This document shows, in pieces, positions 19,490 to 26,722 of a DNA stretch of 64,000 nt (its first letter is position 1; every line of letters starts with the position of its first letter). This DNA is from Bacteroidota bacterium (GTDB taxonomy: Bacteria > Bacteroidota > Bacteroidia > NS11-12g > UBA955). Position numbers and translations under genes: made by a program. The DNA lies in assembly GCA_027488835.1 (NCBI GenBank), contig JAIYAW010000009.1, positions 1 through 64,000 of the forward strand. The letters are read 5' to 3'. The notes below the pieces were generated by a model that saw only the letters and a program-made list of their open reading frames with translations, searched no databases and was not told where the DNA came from.

Positions 19490-19918
19490 TTATGGGATAA
19501 ATTTAATCATGGTAATTTTATTCATTGTGCGGGTGTCTGCTTTAAATGTTATCGTTGCCGTTACATTTTTACCAGATGGAATTGGATTGGCAACCTTTTT
19601 TAAGATCACGAAGCATCCTTTTGTTTTGCCATTTGGGAAAACAACTTCTAACATTTCATAATTTCTTGGAGGGGTACATCTTGTTGAACCTCCAGCTGAA
19701 CTTGAAGCGCTACCAGATCCTACGCTAACTTTAGCCGTTGAACCTATTGATGCGTCTTTTGTAACACCTTTGCGAACAATGATATCCTTAAAAATAATAG
19801 TGCGGCCATTGAATTTTGCAGGATTTTCAAAAAAGTCATTGGCATCTACAACGTTTTGTGCAGTTGCAAGTTGGGTAAGTGCAATTACACTGAATAAGAA
19901 TAGGAATAGTTTTTTCAT
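19490..19918 (-). CDS. Small exported protein, paralogue F
   Basis: The protein has 142 residues with the signal peptide MKKLFLFLFSVIALTQLATAQ. It carries ENPAKFNGRTIIFKDIIV, a Ser/Gly-rich linker (VSVGSGSASSSAGGS), CTPPRNYEMLEVVFPN, TKGCFVI and ATITFKAD. It is closest to paralogue E in the C-terminal half and keeps the long linker of A-D. It is the first of the family in the direction of transcription. The function is unknown. Confidence 0.86.
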   Translation of the reverse strand: MKKLFLFLFSVIALTQLATAQNVVDANDFFENPAKFNGRTIIFKDIIVRKGVTKDASIGSTAKVSVGSGSASSSAGGSTRCTPPRNYEMLEVVFPNGKTKGCFVILKKVANPIPSGKNVTATITFKADTRTMNKITMIKFIP

Positions 19919-19940
19919 AAGTTTATTTTTGGACTAGACT

Positions 19941-19956
19941 TCAAATACTGTGCCAA
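19941..19956 (-). promoter_or_regulatory. Sigma-54-like -24/-12 element of paralogue F
   Basis: The minus strand reads TTGGCACAGTATTTGA, the same 16 bases as for paralogue C. The predicted leader is about 11 bases to the ATG at 19918. Confidence 0.6.
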
Positions 19957-19976
19957 ATACTTAATTTTCCCAATGC

Positions 19977-20009
19977 AAAAAAAAAAGCCTTGATAAAAAT
20001 CAAGGCTTT
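19977..20009 (-). terminator. Terminator of the tRNA transcript
   Basis: The 11-bp stem AAAGCCTTGAT / ATCAAGGCTTT is followed on the minus strand by a T-run. It lies 3 bases after the tRNA-Pro CCA end. Confidence 0.85.
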
Positions 20010-20011
20010 CG

Positions 20012-20088
<77 letters not shown>

Positions 20089-20111
20089 TAATATTTGCCG
20101 ACTTAACGGTG

Positions 20112-20185
20112 TGACCCCGACAGGATTCGAACCTGTGACCTACTGCTTAGAAGGCAGTTGCTCTATCCAGCTGAGCTACGAGGTC
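20112..20185 (-). tRNA. tRNA-Arg (anticodon TCT)
   Basis: The minus strand has acceptor stem GACCTCG/CGGGGTC (one G-T pair), anticodon stem ACTGC/GCAGT around loop CTTCTAA (anticodon TCT) and T arm GGTTCGAATCC. The discriminator is A and CCA is not encoded, unlike the tRNA-Pro gene 23 bases downstream. Confidence 0.94.
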
Positions 20186-20397
20186 ATCGTAAAACGGATT
20201 GCAAAGGTAAGATTATTTTTTGTATTAACAAGTGTGGTTTGAATAAAAATGAATACTCATAACATAAAATGTTGTGAATGTTTGTATTAAATACTGAAAA
20301 TAATTGATTGCTTTTTGAAATTTACCCAATCAAAGAATTTTGTAACATTCTATTTTATCGTAATTTACTTTTTTGCCTACATTCGTATTCACTTTGT

Positions 20398-21120
20398 ATG
20401 AGAAATATATATAAAATTATTTTATGCTTGGCTTTGTTTTATCAAGCCAATAACATTCAGGCTCAAAATTTCACGAATATCAATGCAATTGATGTCTCTG
20501 GTAACTCAAAAATGGAAATCATTCCAGACAGAGTTTTTGTTTCTGTTACATTAAATGAACGCACCGATGTAAAACATACTTACACCTACAAACAACAAGA
20601 AGACAGTTTATTGTCCCTCATGAAAATAATGCAAATTCCTAAAAGCAAAATTCAAATGAAGGATGCGGGTAACGACTATTTAAACGTTAGAAAGTTAGGA
20701 AAATCTGTCATTGCACATAAAACGTATTTAATAGAATTGCAAAACGTAAAACAATTAAATACGCTGTTTTCAAAATTAGACCGTTGGATGGTTTATAAAG
20801 CGTGGATAGAAAAAGTGGACCATTCTAAAATTGATAGTTTGAAAAAGCAAGGACAAATCTCTGCGATAAAGAATGCCCAAGAAAAGGCAATATACTTATT
20901 GGCGCCATTAGGGAAATCAACAGGAAATGTTTTGTATGTTTCAGATATTCAAGATTTAAGTATAGGCAGATCGTTTAATTATGTTGCTGGAATAAATGTT
21001 AGGTCCAAATGGTCAGGAGGAGAAGCCGATATGGATCATGACGAAACTCCTGCGAATGAAGTAGATTTCGAAACAATGAAGTTAGAGTATCTTGTAACTG
21101 TAAAATTTGAAATTAAATAG
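20398..21120 (+). CDS. SIMPL (DUF541) domain exported protein
   Basis: The protein has 240 residues from the Met at 20398, which begins a proper signal peptide (IYKIILCLALFYQANNIQAQ). An in-frame Met 30 codons earlier has no such role. The mature part opens with IDVSGNSKMEIIPDRVFVSVTL, the standard SIMPL/DUF541 start. The usual ...IKNAQEKAIYLLAPLGKSTGNVLYVSD block and the C-terminal VTVKFEIK strand follow. SIMPL proteins are periplasmic or membrane-anchored and are linked in some bacteria to oxidative stress or envelope signalling; the activity is not established. It stands alone, after the tRNA genes. Confidence 0.85.
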   Translation: MRNIYKIILCLALFYQANNIQAQNFTNINAIDVSGNSKMEIIPDRVFVSVTLNERTDVKHTYTYKQQEDSLLSLMKIMQIPKSKIQMKDAGNDYLNVRKLGKSVIAHKTYLIELQNVKQLNTLFSKLDRWMVYKAWIEKVDHSKIDSLKKQGQISAIKNAQEKAIYLLAPLGKSTGNVLYVSDIQDLSIGRSFNYVAGINVRSKWSGGEADMDHDETPANEVDFETMKLEYLVTVKFEIK

Positions 21121-21164
21121 ATTTGGCATAATGTCGTTAACATTTTTTCTGCTATATTGCAATC

Positions 21165-21854
21165 ATGAACACTAAAAAATATTTAATATTATCAATTATT
21201 ACTTTTGGGTTTGCGACTATTTATGCTCAAAATGCACCTAACATTCAAATTGCCCCACTTGAAAAAAAGGATTTGTTTAAAAAAGATGCAATTACCTTTT
21301 ATATGGGTTCTGGCGCAATGCCGATTTTAGATACTCTGGGTGATGCCGTTAAGAAAAATCTATTAAGTAATTTCCCAGAGGCCAAAATGAATGTTTCAAG
21401 TCCTTTCATAATTGGATATCAATACCATGTAAGAGATAAATTTAGCATTGGTATGGTCTATTGTTCATCGAGTGTAAAGAGTGATGAGAAAATTATGCCT
21501 GATTTTCAAAATGTAGGTCAAAGTTCTGAATTTTTTTATAACATTGCGCTAACTTCTCTCATGACCTCTGTTGATGTATATTGGTCAAAAATAAAACGTC
21601 CTAAATCTACTTTTGCTTTTCATAGTGGTTTGTCTCTAGGTTTATTTAATCTAACAGGGTCTCGACAGATAACCAAAGGCACTGGAAATGGGGTAGAGGA
21701 TCTAAATTTAAATGTAACTTCAAGAGCATTTCAGTTTACGGTTGTTGGCGTAAAACATTCAATGGATGCTTTGAAAGGTTTTGGTTGGTTTGCCAATTTA
21801 GGTGTTGGATTTAATTCTATTGGTCTTACATCGGGAATAAATTGGACTTTATAG
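21165..21854 (+). CDS. Exported protein, probable small outer-membrane beta-barrel
   Basis: The protein has 229 residues with a signal peptide (LILSIITFGFATIYAQ). Further on are segments typical of barrel strands (SPFIIGYQYHVRDKFSIGMVY, FHSGLSLGLFNLTGS, FGWFANLGVGFNSIGLTSG). I do not recognise a family. A -7-like box TATATTGC ends 4 bases before the ATG, so the leader would be very short. Confidence 0.7.
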   Translation: MNTKKYLILSIITFGFATIYAQNAPNIQIAPLEKKDLFKKDAITFYMGSGAMPILDTLGDAVKKNLLSNFPEAKMNVSSPFIIGYQYHVRDKFSIGMVYCSSSVKSDEKIMPDFQNVGQSSEFFYNIALTSLMTSVDVYWSKIKRPKSTFAFHSGLSLGLFNLTGSRQITKGTGNGVEDLNLNVTSRAFQFTVVGVKHSMDALKGFGWFANLGVGFNSIGLTSGINWTL

Positions 21855-21934
21855 AAATATTATATTTTTTTTGAGTGATAGAAGTAAGTTCTGAGGCTTT
21901 TATTTAAGTTTGTTATCAATACATTTCATTTACT

Positions 21935-24562
21935 ATGGACAATAGATTTTTCAAATTCAAAGACATTAAAACCTTTTGTAGTACAGAATGGTTGGCCAAT
22001 AATACCAAAAAATACAGATGTGTTTTTGATGAACTAGAACTTGCATATGTTTACTGTGAGGTAAGCATTTACAACAAAATGTTCGATGAGGAAGATTGGA
22101 CATTGCGTTTACAAATGAAATGTATTGATGAAAAAAACAATGAAATTTGTAATTTAAATTGTGATAGATTAATCTCTAAAACTGATAATGTATCCTATAT
22201 TAGAGAGGGTTGGGGAGTAAAAACTCCAGGTAAATATTGGAAACCTGGTGTTTATAAATGGGAAGCCTGGGTTGGTGATGCATTAATCGCTTCTAAAACA
22301 TTTTATGTTGAAAACGTGGGGTTAATTGGTCCAGGTAAAAATCCTTTTTTTAAAATTGAAACAGTAAAACTTTACGAAGGTCCAGATGATAACGTAGAAA
22401 TTGATCAACGCAAATATTACAGTGTGTTTAATGTGATGAGCACAAAATACATTTGGGTTGAAATGAATGCTAAGAATTTAACACGCAAATCTGGAGATTT
22501 ACCAATCGAATTGATGTTTAATTTTAGAACAATCAGCGGTTATTTAAAAGGAAGAATTTCAAAATTATACTTTGTAAAACCTTCTGAAGACGATTTTACG
22601 GCAACAATAGGGTGGGGTTCTGATATTATTGGAACTTGGGCCAGAGGAGATTATTACGTTGAAATCGTTTTTATGGGTGAGTTACTCGCCAATATTCCAT
22701 TTGAAATAGGCGATGATTTTGTAGAAGCCCATGATTCGGACTTTTTGCCCATGACTCAATTTGATTTTTACGATAAAGATGGAGAGGTAATTGTTCAACC
22801 AGAACCTGAACCAGAAGTTCATATTGAAGAAATAATAGGTTTTGAGGGAGTGATGGTAGAGTTAGACGGATTAATTGGCCTAGCTCCAATAAAACAAAAA
22901 ATTAGAGAGTATTCAGATTACCTAAGATTTGTTGCATTGAGAAAAGAAAAAGGCTTCGAAGAATCCGACAAAATTAATTTACATGCTGTTTTTAAAGGAA
23001 ATCCGGGTACAGGTAAAACAACCGTTGCTCGTTTATTGGGTAAAATTTATAAAGAAATGGGACTTCTTAAAAAAGGTCACGTTTACGAAGTAGATAGGGC
23101 AGATTTGGTTGCTGAATATATTGGTCAAACAGCGCCAAAAACCAAAGAAGCAATTAAAAAAGCAAAAGATGGCGTTCTATTTATTGACGAAGCTTATTCA
23201 TTGGCAAGAAAAGATGACGACAACAAAGATTTCGGAAAAGAAGCAATTGAAGTATTGCTTAAAGAATTAAGTGATTCCACCGACATAGCCATTGTTGTTG
23301 CAGGTTATCCAGATGAAATGGATGTGTTTTTAGAATCAAATCCAGGTTTAAAATCTCGATTTGTAGTGCAATATGATTTCCCTGATTATACACCACAGGA
23401 ATTGGGTCAAATAGCCGATTATGCTTCATTAAAACGCGGAGTTGAATTGTCTGAGAAGGCACATATTGTTTTAAATAAATTCTTGGTTGATAGATACAGA
23501 GACCGCGATAAATATTTTGGAAATGCACGTTTGGTAAATTCTATGCTCGATGAAGCCAAAATTAATTTAGGCTTGAGAATCATGAAAACTGAGCATCCCC
23601 AAGATTTAGATAAAACAGCGCTTTCAACAATTGATGAGTCCGATTTAAATAAAATATTTGCTCAGAAAAATAGAATTTTACCAGATATACCTGTCGATGA
23701 AGAACTTTTGAAGGATTCTTTGGCTAAGTTGAGGGGAATGATAGGTCTCGACCAAGTGAAACAAGACATTGAAGAGTTGGTTAAATTGGTTAGATTTTAT
23801 AAAAGCCAAGGGAAAGACATTCGCAAAACATTTTCATTGCATAGTGTGTTTAGCGGAAATCCGGGCACTGGTAAAACAACAGTGGCAAGAATTTTGGCAA
23901 CCATTTATAAAGCTTTGGGTATTTTAGAGAGAGGACATTTGGTTGAATGTGATCGTCAAAGCTTGGTTGGAGGATATGTAGGTCAAACTGCAATTAAAAC
24001 TTCAGAATTAATTAACAAAGCAATGGGTGGTGTATTGTTCATTGACGAAGCCTATAGCCTATCTGATGGTGGATCAAATGACTTTGGAAGGGAAGCTATT
24101 GAAACTTTGTTAAAGCGAATGGAAGACAAACGCGGAGAGTTTATTGTTATTGCCGCAGGATACACTCAAAATATGGATAAATTCATGGAATCCAATCCTG
24201 GATTAAAATCAAGATTCGATAGGGTGTTTAATTTCAAAGACTTCAATGCCGATGATTTATATACAATTGCTATCAATCAATTGTTGGAACACAACATTAC
24301 TCCTGAACCAAAAGCATCAGATCATTTAATGAAATATGTGGAATTTATGTACAAAACCCGCGACAAATATTTCGGAAATGGCAGAAGCATCAGAAAAGTA
24401 ATTGAGGAGGCTGTCAGAAATCAGCATTTGCGATTGAGTGAGCTAACTGATAGCAAACGAACTCAACAAGCGGTGGATACATTAACTTTTGAGGATGTTG
24501 AAGAATTCTCTACTGAGGTAAAACCAAATATTGCCAGCAGCGGTATTGGTTTCAGAGTTTAA
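21935..24562 (+). CDS. Double AAA+ ATPase of CbxX/CfqX (SpoVK) type with unknown N-terminal domain
   Basis: The protein has 875 residues. Residues 1 to about 300 are beta-rich and acidic, with no P-loop and no family I know. Two tandem AAA+ modules of CbxX/CfqX type follow. The first has GNPGTGKTT near 354 and VLFIDEAYSL near 413. The second has GNPGTGKTT near 640 and VLFIDEAYSL near 699. Both have SRF arginine-finger segments after NPGLK. The family forms hexameric remodelling ATPases; plastid/proteobacterial CbxX acts on Rubisco, and others serve in sporulation or secretion. The target here is unknown and is probably chosen by the N-terminal domain. It lacks the GAFTGA loop, so it is not a sigma-54 activator. 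The gene ends 1 base before the convergent GH53 gene. Confidence 0.88.
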   Translation: MDNRFFKFKDIKTFCSTEWLANNTKKYRCVFDELELAYVYCEVSIYNKMFDEEDWTLRLQMKCIDEKNNEICNLNCDRLISKTDNVSYIREGWGVKTPGKYWKPGVYKWEAWVGDALIASKTFYVENVGLIGPGKNPFFKIETVKLYEGPDDNVEIDQRKYYSVFNVMSTKYIWVEMNAKNLTRKSGDLPIELMFNFRTISGYLKGRISKLYFVKPSEDDFTATIGWGSDIIGTWARGDYYVEIVFMGELLANIPFEIGDDFVEAHDSDFLPMTQFDFYDKDGEVIVQPEPEPEVHIEEIIGFEGVMVELDGLIGLAPIKQKIREYSDYLRFVALRKEKGFEESDKINLHAVFKGNPGTGKTTVARLLGKIYKEMGLLKKGHVYEVDRADLVAEYIGQTAPKTKEAIKKAKDGVLFIDEAYSLARKDDDNKDFGKEAIEVLLKELSDSTDIAIVVAGYPDEMDVFLESNPGLKSRFVVQYDFPDYTPQELGQIADYASLKRGVELSEKAHIVLNKFLVDRYRDRDKYFGNARLVNSMLDEAKINLGLRIMKTEHPQDLDKTALSTIDESDLNKIFAQKNRILPDIPVDEELLKDSLAKLRGMIGLDQVKQDIEELVKLVRFYKSQGKDIRKTFSLHSVFSGNPGTGKTTVARILATIYKALGILERGHLVECDRQSLVGGYVGQTAIKTSELINKAMGGVLFIDEAYSLSDGGSNDFGREAIETLLKRMEDKRGEFIVIAAGYTQNMDKFMESNPGLKSRFDRVFNFKDFNADDLYTIAINQLLEHNITPEPKASDHLMKYVEFMYKTRDKYFGNGRSIRKVIEEAVRNQHLRLSELTDSKRTQQAVDTLTFEDVEEFSTEVKPNIASSGIGFRV

Positions 24563-24563
24563 C

Positions 24564-25649
24564 TTATCTGAACGATTTTGTAATGGGTAATGCTTTGTTA
24601 TTGAAATCAAACCAGGCTTGATTTTCCCAAGGTGAACCGTCGGTGGCGGTTTTTCCGCGGTAAGCAACCCATGTGCCTTCCCAATAGCAAACACCTGATG
24701 CAAAGCTGAGTTTTTTACTTCTGTTTACCAGTTCTCTAAAAAATTGATATTGTCCTGTTGGAGTTGCTGCGTATGGAGATAATAATTCTGCCGCGGTTGA
24801 TCCAATAGGATTAAATGTATAATCGTTCCAGCCATCGGTAAAAGGATAACTAGTTTCGGCAATAATACTTTGCTTATTGAGGTAATAATTGATAGATTGT
24901 AAGGTTGAGTACAAACTATCTAATGATTTTCCGTGCCATTTTGGGTAATAAGAAATACCCGCGATGTCGAAATCTACGTTGTGGTCATTTAACCACCAAA
25001 AGAAGTTCAGCGCGTTGCGGTAACCTGCATAATGGATAAGGATTTTGGATGATGGACTTGAAATTCTTGCCTGGTTACAACATGCCCTGAGTGATTGAAA
25101 GAATTTAAGAGAATCGTTAGTGGAAGCAGTTGGCCAAATAAAACCATTGTTTATTTCATTGCCAATTTGAATAATGAACGGCTTTGTGGTTTTGCAAACC
25201 AAATCGGTATAGCTTTTTAAACTGTCAATAATTTCATTGAATGGTTTGTTTTTCCATGTTGAGGGAATTGTTTGGTTACCGGGATCGGCCCATGTTTCAG
25301 AATAATGGATGTCTATCCATGTTCTCAATGATTTGTTTTCAATTTCCTTGGCAAATTGCGACATCGTTTGTAACGAATAGTCATTGTTACTGCCATACCA
25401 TGTGCGCAAACGGATGGTATTGATTCCGTTGTCCCTCAAAAAGTCTAATATATTTATTGATTTGCCCAAGCTATCAAAAAATGGCGTATTTGTTTTATTG
25501 ATGAGCACTTGGGCACTGATGTCAATTCCCGCAATGTACGGATCGGTAGGTATTTTCGGAATGTTTACGGTTTTTGTAGTTTCTGGCTTACAAGCAATCA
25601 AAGTGATGGCCGTAATAAAAGTAAAAATAAATTGTAAATCCTTTTTCAT
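24564..25649 (-). CDS. Glycoside hydrolase family 53, arabinogalactan endo-beta-1,4-galactanase
   Basis: The protein has 361 residues with a lipoprotein-type N-terminus (FIFTFITAITLIACKPE, lipobox LIAC). The GH53 motifs are in order: IAGIDISAQ, NTIRLRTWYG, WIDIHYSETWADPGNQTIP, FIIQIGNEINNG (acid/base Glu near 163), DFDIAGISYYPKWHG and SIIAETSYPFT (nucleophile Glu near 265). The enzyme cuts beta-1,4-galactan side chains of type I arabinogalactan and is likely lipid-anchored. Its start overlaps the stop of the upstream propeller gene as ATGA (25646-25649), so they form a two-gene operon. The length is normal for the family. Confidence 0.9.
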   Translation of the reverse strand: MKKDLQFIFTFITAITLIACKPETTKTVNIPKIPTDPYIAGIDISAQVLINKTNTPFFDSLGKSINILDFLRDNGINTIRLRTWYGSNNDYSLQTMSQFAKEIENKSLRTWIDIHYSETWADPGNQTIPSTWKNKPFNEIIDSLKSYTDLVCKTTKPFIIQIGNEINNGFIWPTASTNDSLKFFQSLRACCNQARISSPSSKILIHYAGYRNALNFFWWLNDHNVDFDIAGISYYPKWHGKSLDSLYSTLQSINYYLNKQSIIAETSYPFTDGWNDYTFNPIGSTAAELLSPYAATPTGQYQFFRELVNRSKKLSFASGVCYWEGTWVAYRGKTATDGSPWENQAWFDFNNKALPITKSFR

Positions 25650-26566
25650 TCAACTGACTTTAGTGTAAAAATTCCAGCGCAGCGGGTTTTTCGTTGTTCA
25701 GTAGTTAAAATAAAACCTCGGTTTGGGATAAAGCAAATGCCTTCAATTTGTGCCGGTTTCATTTTGATTTTTTGCTTTTTAAATCCATCCCAACTTCCAA
25801 AATTCAGACTACCAATAAATTGGTTACCTTTTAGGTTATAACCTGTTACATAAATATTCTTATTAACCAAACAGGCATCGGTGATTAGAAAATCTGGATT
25901 GAAACTTCCAATTAATTTTGCAGCATATGCACCTTTTTTCTTTGGTAAGCGGTAAATCTCCGATTTTCTATTTTGCCAATTTTTAGTAAGTAAATAAATG
26001 GAATCGCCTTTTACAAACATTGATTCGCAATCGAAATTATGAAAAAAACGAGATTCGAAATTGGTTTGTTCGGGGTAATAGAATTGGATGGTATCAACAA
26101 TTTCAACGCGGTTGTTTTGAATTTGTTTTTTTGTAATCTTATAAATACAAAGGTTTTTTCTGTTGCCTGGGTTATTTCCAAAGTCGCCAATATAGATAAA
26201 AGCATCATCGCCGGTAATGGCTTCCCAATCAACATTTTTGAGGGGTAGGGGAAATTGCGTTTTAATGATGTTATTATCATTGAGTTCGATTGTTGAATCA
26301 TAGATATTAGACAATCCAAAGATTTCTGCCGGATTTCCACCGTCGTTTATTGTCCAAACAGTAGTTCCATCAAAATATAATCCAGATGTCTCAGGAATTC
26401 CTTTTGGCATAGGTATAAAATTCTCGAAACTGTAATTCGATTTGGAAATGTTCAAAAAATTTCGTACATTATTCTGTCCCTCAAGAGAATTGAAGTATTG
26501 AGTAAAAAGTAAAATACAAAATAGCATTTGTTTCAATTTGAGGTATTGAGTTTTATAATTTTTCAT
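25646..26566 (-). CDS. Exported beta-propeller-like protein, partner of GH53
   Basis: The protein has 306 residues with an N-terminal signal (QMLFCILLFTQYFNSLEGQ). Short repeated beta motifs follow: PETSGLYFDGTTVWTINDGG, VDWEAITGDDAFIYIGDFGN, DCESMFVKGDSIYLLTKNW, ITDACLVNKNIYVTGYN and QIEGICFIPN. This resembles SdiA-regulated or esterase-like propeller proteins seen in Bacteroidota. No catalytic motif is evident. It heads the operon with the GH53 gene and could bind or process the same polysaccharide; this is inference. Confidence 0.75.
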   Translation of the reverse strand: MKNYKTQYLKLKQMLFCILLFTQYFNSLEGQNNVRNFLNISKSNYSFENFIPMPKGIPETSGLYFDGTTVWTINDGGNPAEIFGLSNIYDSTIELNDNNIIKTQFPLPLKNVDWEAITGDDAFIYIGDFGNNPGNRKNLCIYKITKKQIQNNRVEIVDTIQFYYPEQTNFESRFFHNFDCESMFVKGDSIYLLTKNWQNRKSEIYRLPKKKGAYAAKLIGSFNPDFLITDACLVNKNIYVTGYNLKGNQFIGSLNFGSWDGFKKQKIKMKPAQIEGICFIPNRGFILTTEQRKTRCAGIFTLKSVE

Positions 26567-26686
26567 TGATATCCAATACGTACAAATTTAATCCATATGC
26601 GCTATCTATCCTACAACATGAAATTAATTGATTATTTTCATTTGTATTAAGAACAATTATTTTCGTTTTAAATGAATCTTTCATTT

Positions 26687-26715
26687 AAGCGATACCTTAT
26701 TAATCTGTAACTTTG
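26687..26715 (+). promoter_or_regulatory. Bacteroidota-type promoter of the Pif1-like gene
   Basis: The -7 box TAACTTTG (26708-26715) fits TAnnTTTG, with a weak -33 box (TTTA) about 20 bases upstream. The coding start at 26723 follows within 8 bases. Confidence 0.5.
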
Positions 26716-26722
26716 TTTTCCT

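Noticed and set aside
21122..21140. TTTGGCATAATGTCGTT as another sigma-54-like site before the gene at 21165
   Set aside because: The -12 half (CGTT) does not match; the TATATTGC box near the ATG fits better.
21935..24562. AAA+ protein as the activator for the sigma-54-like promoters
   Set aside because: It has CbxX-type motifs and no GAFTGA loop or DNA-binding domain.
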